A DNA stretch of 10,049 bases from Gemmatimonadaceae bacterium (GTDB lineage Bacteria; Gemmatimonadota; Gemmatimonadetes; Gemmatimonadales; Gemmatimonadaceae): contig JACMOE010000726.1 in the NCBI GenBank assembly GCA_014378185.1, positions 1-10,049 of the forward strand, read 5' to 3'. The position numbers and the translations under genes are program-made. Under the pieces are notes generated by a model, which saw nothing but the letters and a program-made list of their open reading frames with translations, made no database searches and was not told the DNA's origin. Within the stretch, counting starts at the first letter, position 1. Each line of letters starts with the position of its first letter. Below are positions 1 through 6,805 of the stretch, piece after piece.

Positions 1-1
1 G

Positions 2-841
2 GTGCCGGACCGGCGCGATCCGTTGCACCCTCCCCCGCAGACACGCATTCCCACGGCGTGCCCGTCCTGCGGCACGCCCGTGGAGCGGGACGAGGAGGAG
101 GTCGCGCTCTATTGCCCCAACGTGTCGTGCCCCGCACGGCAGCTCGAGGGGATGGTGCACTTCGCATCGCGAGGCGCCATGGACATACGCGGGCTGTCAT
201 ACGCACGCATCGAACAGTTCGTCACGGCGGGCATGGTGCACGACGTCGCCGACCTCTACGCGCTCACCCCCGCGCAGCTCACCGCACTCGACCGGATCGC
301 TGAAGCCTCGGCAGAGAACCTCGTCGAGGCGATAGCCACATCAAAGGCGCAGCCGCTTTCGCGACTGCTGTTCGGCCTGGGCATCCGGCATGTGGGGCAG
401 ACGGCGGCACAGCTGCTCGCGCGGCACTTTGGCACCATGGACGCGCTGGCGATTGCATCGGCGGATGAAATCCTCGCGCTGCGCGGCATGGGCGAGACCA
501 TTGCGCATGCCGTGGTCGCCTGGTTTCACGATCCGTCCGCGATGGCTCTCGTTCGGAAACTGGCCCGCGCGGGCCTCACGATGTCCGAGCCGGTGGCAGT
601 TGCCGCGGGGGGGGCGTTCCAGGGCATGACCTTCGTGGTGACCGGTACGTTGCCCACCATGTCGCGCAGCGAGGCGACCGCCCTCATCGAGTCACAAGGC
701 GGCCGCGTCACGAGCGGCGTTTCCCGGGCCACCACCGCGGTGGTCGTTGGCGAGGAGGCCGGCTCCAAGCTGGACAAGGCAGTGGCACTCGGTGTCACGA
801 CAATCGACGAGGCGGAACTGCGGCGGCGCGCCGCGCCGTGA
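2..841 (+). CDS. ligA: NAD-dependent DNA ligase LigA, C-terminal part (5' end outside window)
   Basis: Seals nicks in duplex DNA using NAD+ during replication and repair. Only the last ~279 residues are visible; the adenylation and most of the OB domains lie upstream of the window, so the first codon is not a start. Counting from base 2, a four-cysteine zinc finger lies at 20-43 (C20, C23, C38, C43; CPSCG, then CPNVSCPARQ). The family signature SRGAMDI follows at 56-62. Helix-hairpin-helix repeats run through about 190, including GIRHVGQTAAQLLA (127-140) and GMGETIAHAV (162-171). A BRCT domain occupies about 206-279 (FQGMTFVVTGTLP; ESQGGRV). Domain order and spacing match bacterial LigA. A run of eight G at 607-614 sits in the linker before the BRCT domain, and the frame stays open. 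The V4R gene follows 40 bases later on the same strand. Very secure. Confidence 0.97.
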   Translation: MPDRRDPLHPPPQTRIPTACPSCGTPVERDEEEVALYCPNVSCPARQLEGMVHFASRGAMDIRGLSYARIEQFVTAGMVHDVADLYALTPAQLTALDRIAEASAENLVEAIATSKAQPLSRLLFGLGIRHVGQTAAQLLARHFGTMDALAIASADEILALRGMGETIAHAVVAWFHDPSAMALVRKLARAGLTMSEPVAVAAGGAFQGMTFVVTGTLPTMSRSEATALIESQGGRVTSGVSRATTAVVVGEEAGSKLDKAVALGVTTIDEAELRRRAAP

Positions 842-881
842 CGCGAGTGGCGCTTGGCACGTCCACACGACAGACTACGGC

Positions 882-1445
882 ATGAGTGATACGGCAATGG
901 ATCTCATTGGAAGCGGAATGGTGGCAGTCTCGCGCGATACGCTCGCCGCGCTTCGCGGCGCATTGATGCGTGACCTCGGGTATGCGACCGCGGGCTACCT
1001 CCAGGAAGCGGGCTACGCGGGTGGCGGCGGACAATTCGAGGCATTTCGCGCCTGGCTGGCCTCTCGCGGCGTTGCCGACGTGGAGTCCCTTTCGTTCGAC
1101 GCCTTCCAGGCGCACGCCAGCGAGTTTTTTCGCGCCTGCGGCTGGGGGTCACTCACGGTGGGCCAACTGCATGACACCGTCGCAACCCTCGACTCGGAGG
1201 ATTGGGGCGAAGCGACCTCACACGCCAGTCTCGACCACCCGGGGTGTCACCTGACGTCGGGCCTCTTCGCCGACTTCTTCGGACGGGTTGCGGGCGCGCC
1301 ACTGGCCGTGATGGAAGTGGAGTGCCGCTCCGCTGGCTCGCACCGCTGCCGATTCCTGCTGGGTAGCTCCGACGTCCTCCAGCAAGTCTACGACGGAATG
1401 GCGGCGGGAATCCCGTACGAGGACGCAGTGGGCTCGGCTGCCTAG
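882..1445 (+). CDS. V4R (4-vinyl reductase) domain protein
   Basis: 187-residue soluble protein, no signal peptide. Residues ~115-170 carry the V4R pattern: HPGCHLTSGLFADFF, then MEVECRSAGSHRCRFLL, with C122, E145, C148 and C156 in the positions usually occupied by metal-binding cysteines and a conserved Glu. V4R domains occur in BchJ-like proteins, in the effector-binding part of aromatic-responsive activators (XylR/DmpR) and relatedly in TRAPP Bet3. They are thought to bind small hydrophobic ligands. Here the domain stands alone, without a DNA-binding or kinase partner, so a reductase role should not be assumed. The N-terminal ~110 residues are mostly helical and unassigned. The ATG at 882 is the first start after ligA; Shine-Dalgarno pairing is poor, and ATG at 897 is an alternative. 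The gene may share a transcript with ligA. Its TAG stop lies in a CTAG shared with the opposite gene. Confidence 0.85.
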   Translation: MSDTAMDLIGSGMVAVSRDTLAALRGALMRDLGYATAGYLQEAGYAGGGGQFEAFRAWLASRGVADVESLSFDAFQAHASEFFRACGWGSLTVGQLHDTVATLDSEDWGEATSHASLDHPGCHLTSGLFADFFGRVAGAPLAVMEVECRSAGSHRCRFLLGSSDVLQQVYDGMAAGIPYEDAVGSAA

Positions 1446-1972
1446 CCGCCTATCGTTTCCCTGTAAAGCGGATTTGGCACCAGCTCTCCCTGAAACAGCA
1501 CCTCGCGGTCCCACGGCAGCACGATAGTGGATTCCGTTGCCAGGGCGTGGAAATCCGGCTCGTACGAACCCGTCTTGAAGGCCACGGCGGTCCGCACCTC
1601 GCGAGCGCCGGCATCGACGATGGCACTCACCGCCAGCCGCATCGTGGCTCCAGAGTCGCACGTTTCGTCCACGATCAGCACGCGCTTGCCCTTCACCGCC
1701 ACGGGAGCAGAGCCAAAAATGGCGGGCGTCTCCCGGGCTACCTCGGCCTGGTAGCGGCGGCTCACGAGGATCGAGTGAAACTCCCGGTCCAGGATGGCGG
1801 AGATCACCGCGCCGGGTACCACGCCCGCGGTCGCGATGCCGACGATGAGTTCCGGATCGTAGGAGGCACGCACCACCTTGAGCGCCAGCGCGCGCGAAAG
1901 CTCCCCGAACAGTGGCCACTCCACCTCGAAGACGCCCTTGCTCTGCTCGACCGTCGTACGCCGGGGGGACAT
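1442..1972 (-). CDS. Purine-type phosphoribosyltransferase (COG2236/HPRT-XPRT-like)
   Basis: 176-residue type I phosphoribosyltransferase. It probably transfers phosphoribosyl from PRPP to a purine base (salvage); the exact base cannot be read from sequence. The PRPP loop is VLIVDETCDSGATM (98-111), an acidic pair followed by DSGAT. The pyrophosphate loop IATAGVVPG is at 46-54. Near the C-terminus, FKTGSYEPDFHA and IVLPWDRE resemble the K..s..PDy...vfPWe block of the archaeal-type hypoxanthine/xanthine enzymes, which favours that subgroup over orotate or adenine enzymes. The ATG at 1972 is chosen because AAGGAG lies 5 bases upstream; the frame stays open 22 codons further but without such a site. 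Transcribed away from the TPR gene and convergent with the V4R gene, sharing CTAG for both stops. No purine pathway gene adjoins it. Confidence 0.87.
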   Translation of the reverse strand: MSPRRTTVEQSKGVFEVEWPLFGELSRALALKVVRASYDPELIVGIATAGVVPGAVISAILDREFHSILVSRRYQAEVARETPAIFGSAPVAVKGKRVLIVDETCDSGATMRLAVSAIVDAGAREVRTAVAFKTGSYEPDFHALATESTIVLPWDREVLFQGELVPNPLYRETIGG

Positions 1973-2187
1973 GCGCGCTCCTTGGGAAAGGTGTGCAGCA
2001 GGGTCAACCTGGCCCCGCGCACCTGTACCAGTAAGCACTTACCGTGCGCGATTCCAGCCGGAGGGGATCACGGACGAGAATCGTTGTTGTTCCCCCTGCG
2101 CCGCGGAATTAACTTTGCCCCTGCAGGCCAGCTGGCCGGCCCCCTTGGGCGCGCCCGCTCCTCCCTCCCTTTCAAGCTGCGCATCGC
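1973..2187. promoter_or_regulatory. Divergent intergenic region between phosphoribosyltransferase and TPR gene
   Basis: 215 bases with no convincing gene; it must hold promoters for both flanking genes. A 12-base inverted repeat GTAAG-CA-CTTAC is at 2031-2042 and could be an operator; such short repeats also arise by chance. For the + strand, TTGTTC (2087-2092), 16 bases, then TTAACT (2109-2114) is a weak sigma70-like pair in one of the few AT-rich spots. No good Shine-Dalgarno site precedes the TPR start at 2188. Confidence 0.4.
1978..1983 (-). promoter_or_regulatory. Shine-Dalgarno site of the phosphoribosyltransferase gene
   Basis: On the minus strand AAGGAG stands 5 bases before the ATG at 1972. 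It is one of the strongest ribosome-binding sites in the window and fixes the start against longer in-frame alternatives. Confidence 0.8.
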
Positions 2188-2652
2188 ATGTCCTGGTTGA
2201 GCCGCATGCTGGGCGGCAAGTCGGATGGTGGACTCAAGCCGCAGCGCCTCGACTACCTGAACGAGGCTCTCGCCCTGGAACGTCAGGGCGATTTCGACGC
2301 GGCTCTCACGTCCTATCGCCTGGCGCTGCGCGACCACCCCAACGATCCGCGCATCCTCCAGAACATGGCGATCGCGTTTTCCCGCACGGGCCGGCTGGAG
2401 GAAGCGGTGCGCGCCTACCGGCGCGCGCTGGAGCTCGACCCACTCCTGTCTGGTGCCCACTACGGGCTCGCGTTCCTCCAGCTCCGTCGCGGGGATCCCG
2501 CGGAGGGCGCTCGGCACCTGCAGGCCTTCCTCGATGCGCCGCCGTCGGGCGCCGAGGCGGATCGTTGGGTACGGCACGCGCGGCAGACGCTGGAAGAGCT
2601 CAAGGCTGCCCCCGTACGGGACGTCGCGCCGTCCGACCAGGGCGAGGCGTAG
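2188..2652 (+). CDS. Small tetratricopeptide-repeat protein
   Basis: 154 residues, apparently cytoplasmic, no signal peptide. About three TPR units are visible: ~21-52 (YLNEALALERQGDFDAALTSY), ~54-87 (ILQNMAIAFSRTGRLEEAV, then YRRALELDP) and a looser third at ~88-115 (AHYGLAFLQLRRGDPAEG). The tail is acidic and probably flexible. TPR folds are protein-docking scaffolds and the partner cannot be read from sequence. The next gene, a ParA-type ATPase, starts at the base after this stop, and its ribosome-binding site lies inside the last codons here, so the two are very likely translationally coupled. A scaffold or adaptor for the ATPase is a reasonable inference, not shown. The start is the first ATG of the open frame; it lacks a clear ribosome site. 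Confidence 0.88.
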   Translation: MSWLSRMLGGKSDGGLKPQRLDYLNEALALERQGDFDAALTSYRLALRDHPNDPRILQNMAIAFSRTGRLEEAVRAYRRALELDPLLSGAHYGLAFLQLRRGDPAEGARHLQAFLDAPPSGAEADRWVRHARQTLEELKAAPVRDVAPSDQGEA

Positions 2653-3420
2653 GTGGGCACCGTATTGGCGGTGGTGAGCCAGAAGGGCGGCGTCGGCAAG
2701 ACCACCACCGCGATCAACCTGGCGTGTGCGCTGGCACGTCGCGGGCGAAAGACACTCCTGGTGGACGTCGATCCGCAGGGGGCGGTGCGACATGGGGTCG
2801 GCCTGGCAGGTGCCGGCCAGCCGCCAGGTCTTGCCGACGTCCTCGCGGGCACGCACGAGCTTCAGGATGTCGTGCTCGCCACGCCACTGCCATGGTTGCG
2901 GGTGCTGCTGGCGGGATCCGTCTCGGATGCCGCGGAGCACGAGACGTATCAGGCGCAGGTGGCCGGTTCGCCAATGCTCGGCGAGCTGTTTTCGCGCGCG
3001 CGCGGCCGCGGATACCTCGTCATCGTGGACACGCCGCCCGGCCTCGGCGCGGTGACGCGGCAGGTCCTCGCCCACAGCCAACACGTGATCGTTCCACTGC
3101 AATCCGAGCCGCTCGCGCTCCAGACCACGACGCAGATCCTCCGCGCCATTCGCGATGCGGCGGTGGGCAACCCCGCGCTGGTGCTCGACGGCGTGCTGCT
3201 CACGATGGTGGAAGAGGGCAATGCGGTGTCGCAGCGTGTCGCTGGGTACGTCCGCGACCAGCTTCCCCCTGAACTGCTGTTCGAGACGGTCATTCCCCGC
3301 ACCATGGCGTCGATCGAGGCATTCGCGGCGGGACAGCCGGTTGTCCTGCACTCGCCAGACGATCCCGCGGCGCTTGCGTACACGCGTCTCGCCGACCTGC
3401 TGGACGCCAGGCTGTCATGA
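2653..3420 (+). CDS. ParA/Soj-family P-loop ATPase (orphan, no ParB adjacent)
   Basis: 255 residues, about the length of chromosomal Soj/ParA proteins. It has the deviant Walker A box KGGVGKTT (11-18, signature lysine K11), Walker A' VDVDPQG (37-43) and Walker B VIVDTPPG (123-130). Family members bind ATP, dimerise, coat DNA or membrane non-specifically and position cargo: chromosomes, plasmids, chemoreceptor arrays, flagella or carboxysomes. There is no N-terminal HTH as in plasmid type Ia ParA, and no C-terminal amphipathic helix that would make it MinD. The start is GTG immediately after the TPR stop (TAG|GTG), with GAGG 5 bases upstream inside the TPR gene. The stop overlaps the next start (ATGA). 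No ParB, parS-like site or oriC genes are visible, so a cargo-positioning role with the TPR protein is as likely as chromosome segregation. Confidence 0.93.
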   Translation: MGTVLAVVSQKGGVGKTTTAINLACALARRGRKTLLVDVDPQGAVRHGVGLAGAGQPPGLADVLAGTHELQDVVLATPLPWLRVLLAGSVSDAAEHETYQAQVAGSPMLGELFSRARGRGYLVIVDTPPGLGAVTRQVLAHSQHVIVPLQSEPLALQTTTQILRAIRDAAVGNPALVLDGVLLTMVEEGNAVSQRVAGYVRDQLPPELLFETVIPRTMASIEAFAAGQPVVLHSPDDPAALAYTRLADLLDARLS

Positions 3421-4193
3421 AGGGAATCGCCATGCGCGTGTTCGTCGCCGCGGCCGGGATGGCCATCCTGCCCTCGTGCGGAGAGGTGCCGACGCTCACC
3501 AGCGGTATTGCGTACATCTCCGCCGTGGAGCTGCCCTCTCCGGTGGTGATTGCCGGCGACACGCTGCGCGACAGCCTTGGGCGTGTTGCACCCCTGCGCG
3601 TCCGTGCCTTCGACACCAGCAACCGCGAAGTGTCCGGCGTCACCACTACCTGGTTCGTATCGCCGCTGGACGCCGGTGTTCGCATTGATGCCAACGGCAT
3701 CCTTCGCGCGAGCGACTCGCTCCGTGTGGTGCACCTGGTGGGGCGCGTGGGCGACCGTTTGCAGACGGCGGAAGCGCTGCTCTACGTGGTACCTCGGCCC
3801 GATCAGGTGCTTGGCGCGGGCACCGCGGATCAACTCGTCGGCGCTCCGGCCAAGGGAACGCTCCAGGTCACGGTCACCGGCACGCGGGGCTCGGTACGCA
3901 GTCCGGTGCGCGGCGTGGTGGTGCGCTACAGGATCGTGTCCGTGAACGATAGCCCGGTAGTTGACTCCACGCGGGTGTTCCTGGTGGATGATGCCAACAC
4001 ACCGCTGCGCACCGCGTTCACGATGGCGGTGGACACCACCAACGAATCGGGCGTCGCGTCACGGTTCGTGACGGTGAGCGACACCACCGGTATCCGGAAG
4101 ATCGAGATCAGCGCCACGGCCCGTTCGCTGCGCGGCGAGGCGCTCGCGGGGAATCCGGTGATCTTCGTGCTTCCGCTGAAGAAAACGCCTTGA
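3417..4193 (+). CDS. Secreted Ig-like domain protein, probable lipoprotein
   Basis: 258 residues of unknown function. The N-terminus has basic residues, a hydrophobic stretch (RVFVAAAGMAILPSC) and C21 in a lipobox-like LPSC; proline at -2 is atypical, so lipidation is probable rather than certain. Glycine follows the cysteine, compatible with outer-membrane sorting. The rest is beta-rich: ~38-126 resembles a bacterial Ig-like (Big-2 style) unit (AGDTL, TWFVSP, IDANGILRA), and ~148-254 resembles a Big-1/invasin-like unit (LQVTVTGTRG, TNESGVASRFVTV, KIEISATA). ATG at 3417 overlaps the ParA stop by 4 bases. ATG at 3432 (M6) is a good alternative, with AAGGGA 6 bases upstream and a complete signal peptide. 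Coupling to a cytoplasmic ParA is odd for an exported protein. Confidence 0.8.
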   Translation: MKGIAMRVFVAAAGMAILPSCGEVPTLTSGIAYISAVELPSPVVIAGDTLRDSLGRVAPLRVRAFDTSNREVSGVTTTWFVSPLDAGVRIDANGILRASDSLRVVHLVGRVGDRLQTAEALLYVVPRPDQVLGAGTADQLVGAPAKGTLQVTVTGTRGSVRSPVRGVVVRYRIVSVNDSPVVDSTRVFLVDDANTPLRTAFTMAVDTTNESGVASRFVTVSDTTGIRKIEISATARSLRGEALAGNPVIFVLPLKKTP

Positions 4194-4292
4194 GCGGCAG
4201 GTCGCGGTAGCGCATCCCGGGTGCAGCGGGCTACTATTGGCGCCGACCATGCGGACGCCGTGCGTGTCCGTCCACTCATGTCGAAGGCCGTG
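4194..4292 (+). other. Intergenic gap before acyl-CoA ligase
   Basis: 99 bases without a gene. No terminator hairpin with a T-run follows the Ig-like gene. A lone -10-like TACTAT occurs near 4232 without a matching -35. Read-through from the TPR-ParA unit is possible. Confidence 0.35.
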
Positions 4293-6134
4293 ATGCAATC
4301 ATCCGGTGGCCCGCGCAACTCCACGCCCGGCACTCTCCCAAAGCTGTTCTTCGATGCCGTCGCGAAGTACGACAAGCCCGACGCGCTGCAGTACAAGGTG
4401 AACGGCACGTACCAGCCCATCGCCAGCCGGTTCCTCGCGGAACGGGTTCGGCGCGCCGCGCTGGGGCTCGCCGAGTTGGGGGTGAACGCCGGGGACCGCG
4501 TGGCCATCTTCTCGGAGAATCGACCGGAGTGGGCCATCGCGGATTACGCCTGCGTCACTTCCGGACTCACCGATGTACCGCTGTACCCCAACCTTCCTCC
4601 GGAACAGGCAGCCTACATTCTCCGCGATTCGGGTGCGGTGGCGATGTTCGTCAGCGACGCTGCGCAGGCGGCGAAGATTGTCGCTGTGCGCGGCAAATGC
4701 CCAGCGCTCAAGCATGTCATCACCTTCGACGCCGCACGCCACGCGGGCGCGGATCATACACTCGCCGAGATAGAGGCGATGGGTGCCACGGCGGACACCG
4801 AGGCGCGCCGCGAGGCCTATCGTTCGGCAGCCGACCGTGTGAAGCCCGACGACGTGGCCACGCTGATCTACACCTCCGGCACCACCGGAGACCCCAAGGG
4901 CGTGATGCTCACGCACGACAACCTGTTCTCGAACGTGATGGCTTCGGCGGCGTGCATCCCGTTCACGACGAACGAGATCGGGCTCAGCTTCCTGCCGCTG
5001 TCACACATCTTCGAGCGGATGGCGGGGCACTACCTGATGTTCCACGTCGGGTGTTCCATCGCGTACGCGGAATCCATCGATACGGTACCGATCGACATGC
5101 AGACCGTGCGCCCCACCCTCGTGCTCTCCGTACCTCGGCTCTACGAAAAGATGTATGCGCGCGTGCTCGAGAATGCCCTCTCTGGCGGTGCGGTGAAGCA
5201 GCGCATCTTCTACTGGGCGCGCCGCGTTGCGGAGCAATGGGCCGACGTCACCCTCGCTGGCGGCACGCCGCGGGGCCTGCTCGCGCTCAAGTACCGCATC
5301 GCCCAGAAGCTCGTGTTCTCCAAGCTGCGGACGCGCACCGGTGCACGGCTGCGCTACTTCGTGTCTGGTGGAGCGCCGCTCGCGCCGGAGATCAACAAGT
5401 TCTTCTATGCGGCCGGCCTCGTCATCCTCGAGGGCTACGGACTTACCGAAACGTCCCCGGTGATCGCGGTAAACACGCCAACGGCGTTCCGCATCGGAAC
5501 GGTCGGCAAGCCGGTACCTGGCTCCGAAGTCTCCATCGCAAGCGACGGCGAGATCCTCACGCGCGGCCCGCATGTCATGAAGGGCTATTACAACAAGCCG
5601 GAGGCCACCGCAGACGCGATCGATGCCGAGGGATGGTTTCATACGGGCGACATCGGCGAGATTCGCGACGGTTACCTCGCCATCACGGATCGCAAGAAGG
5701 ACATCATCGTGACGGCCGGCGGCAAGAAGATCGCCCCGCAGCCCATCGAGAGCCTGATCAAGACCAACAAGTACGTGTCGCAGGCGGTGATGCTCGGGGA
5801 CAAGCGCAAGTTTCCCGTGGTGCTCGTGGTGCCCAATTGGGAGCAGCTCGAGAAGTACGGCAAGAAGCGCGGATTCCTGTGGACCGACCGCGCGCAGATG
5901 CTCGAAATGCCGCTCGTCCGCGAGAAGATGGAGAAGGAGGTGCGCAAGCAGCTCACCGGGCTGGCCAACTTCGAGATGCCGAAGAAGATTGCGCTGCTCG
6001 AGCACGATTTTTCGATCGAGCGCGGCGAACTGACGCCCACGCTGAAGGTCAAGCGACGCGTGATCGACCAGACGTACCAGGACGTCATCGACCGGCTGTA
6101 CGCGACGGAGCCCACCGGCGCGGAGGTCGGCTAG
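4293..6134 (+). CDS. Long-chain fatty acid-CoA ligase (FadD15/ACSBG-like AMP-binding enzyme)
   Basis: 613 residues. Activates fatty acids to acyl-CoA through an acyl-adenylate (ANL superfamily). Visible motifs, numbered from this start: A3 P-loop LIYTSGTTGDPKG (191-203), A5 EGYGLTETS (380-388), A7 GWFHTGDIGE (447-456), and A8/hinge DRKKDIIVTAGGKK (466-479) followed by IAPQPIE. The C-terminal lid contains the adenylation lysine region (GELTPTLKVKRR). Length, the VSGGAPL block and the DRKKDII motif fit the FadD15/long-chain group rather than acetyl-CoA synthetase or NRPS domains. Chain-length specificity cannot be read. ATG 4293 is preferred for GAAGG 5 bases upstream; in-frame ATG 4278 has no such site. 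It is convergent with the Trm112-like gene, with a 15-bp hairpin just past the stop. No beta-oxidation genes adjoin. Confidence 0.94.
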   Translation: MQSSGGPRNSTPGTLPKLFFDAVAKYDKPDALQYKVNGTYQPIASRFLAERVRRAALGLAELGVNAGDRVAIFSENRPEWAIADYACVTSGLTDVPLYPNLPPEQAAYILRDSGAVAMFVSDAAQAAKIVAVRGKCPALKHVITFDAARHAGADHTLAEIEAMGATADTEARREAYRSAADRVKPDDVATLIYTSGTTGDPKGVMLTHDNLFSNVMASAACIPFTTNEIGLSFLPLSHIFERMAGHYLMFHVGCSIAYAESIDTVPIDMQTVRPTLVLSVPRLYEKMYARVLENALSGGAVKQRIFYWARRVAEQWADVTLAGGTPRGLLALKYRIAQKLVFSKLRTRTGARLRYFVSGGAPLAPEINKFFYAAGLVILEGYGLTETSPVIAVNTPTAFRIGTVGKPVPGSEVSIASDGEILTRGPHVMKGYYNKPEATADAIDAEGWFHTGDIGEIRDGYLAITDRKKDIIVTAGGKKIAPQPIESLIKTNKYVSQAVMLGDKRKFPVVLVVPNWEQLEKYGKKRGFLWTDRAQMLEMPLVREKMEKEVRKQLTGLANFEMPKKIALLEHDFSIERGELTPTLKVKRRVIDQTYQDVIDRLYATEPTGAEVG

Positions 6135-6138
6135 CGAC

Positions 6139-6173
6139 TGCGGCGCGGCGTCAGCTGATGACGCCGCGCCGCA
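6139..6173. terminator. Terminator-like hairpin between convergent genes
   Basis: Perfect 15-bp inverted repeat: 6139-6153 (TGCGGCGCGGCGTCA) pairs with 6159-6173 around the loop GCTGA. It begins 4 bases after the acyl-CoA ligase stop. The last five sense codons and the TGA stop (6151-6153) of the opposing gene lie within it. No T-run follows on either strand, so it is not a classical Rho-independent terminator. It may act as a transcription barrier or mRNA 3' stabiliser in both directions. Confidence 0.6.
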
Positions 6174-6789
6174 CGTGCAGCGTGATCAGCGCGGATGGGG
6201 CAGGCTCTCGCTCTGCCACCCAGAGCACGTCGTCCCGCGCCAGTTCCCGCACGCCCTCCGGGAGCGCGAGTGTGGACGGCGCCACCACCCTGCCCCTGGT
6301 GCGCGTGGCGCGCACCGCAGAGTCGGCGCGCGCCACGCTGACCTCGTCGATGGCCATCGCGCGCGCCGCCCCGGATGCCAGGGGTATGTCACCATCCGTG
6401 CGCAGCACCGAGATGCCTGGTGCGCCAATCACCCCAGCGGGTGGATCCACCAGGATGAACGGCGTCTCCACGATGGCCGAGAGCTTCTCGGCCCACGAAC
6501 CCCAACGGCCAAGCAGCACGGCGAAACCCTGCGCGTCGGTGAGGTTCAGCATGGCGGCGAGTCGCAGTGCCGGCTCGGCGTGTGCGCCGGTTACCGATGC
6601 TGCCTGATGATCGGCGCCGCGCCTGAAATCCACGACACCGTCCGCAATGGGATACTCGGCGGAGCAGACCGGGCAGCCGAGTGTGCCCTGCACGATGTGC
6701 CGGTGCTCGATGCGCGCGGCGGCGGCCACGAGCCAGCTCTCCTCGTGCGGCACTGGGCAGCGCAACGCGTCAACGAGCTCGATGAACAT
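6151..6789 (-). CDS. Trm112-like zinc-ribbon protein with degenerate methyltransferase-like domain
   Basis: 212 residues, function unknown. Residues ~1-56 look like a Trm112/YcaR-type zinc ribbon: possible metal ligands C11, H15, C39 and C42, ending in the typical CPVCSAEYPIADGVVDF. The rest (~85-194) follows the strand order of a class I SAM methyltransferase: LLGRWGSWAEKLSA where motif I would be, FILVDPP after strand 2, TDGDIPLASGAARAM like the LPF-gs-D block, and TRGRVVAPSTLALP like the RPGGR strand. The GxGxG of motif I is absent, so SAM binding is doubtful. The start ATG 6789 places the gene 16 bases after the dehydrogenase stop; an upstream ATG at 6831 would overlap that gene. It is last in the pterin operon, but I see nothing linking its chemistry to pterins. 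Confidence 0.75.
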   Translation of the reverse strand: MFIELVDALRCPVPHEESWLVAAAARIEHRHIVQGTLGCPVCSAEYPIADGVVDFRRGADHQAASVTGAHAEPALRLAAMLNLTDAQGFAVLLGRWGSWAEKLSAIVETPFILVDPPAGVIGAPGISVLRTDGDIPLASGAARAMAIDEVSVARADSAVRATRTRGRVVAPSTLALPEGVRELARDDVLWVAEREPAPSALITLHVRRGVIS

Positions 6790-6805
6790 GTGAAAGTCTA
6801 TCGCC

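Noticed and set aside
1878..3272. 464-residue open frame on + strand over the TPR and ParA genes
   Set aside because: Arg/Ala/Pro-rich, no recognisable motif, and overlaps two well-supported genes in another frame; typical of GC-rich DNA.
2068..3351. 427-residue open frame on - strand
   Set aside because: Antisense shadow of the TPR and ParA genes, rich in Arg/His, with no family motif.
2653..3420. ParA as part of a plasmid or chromosomal parABS locus
   Set aside because: No ParB gene, no parS-like palindromes and no oriC genes (gidA/gidB/dnaA) in the window.
5001..6005. 334-residue open frame on - strand
   Set aside because: Antisense of the acyl-CoA ligase; low-complexity Leu/Arg/His composition and no motif.
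4529..6607. 692-residue open frame on + strand
   Set aside because: Out-of-frame shadow of the acyl-CoA ligase running into the antisense of the Trm112-like gene; Arg/His-rich with no domain.
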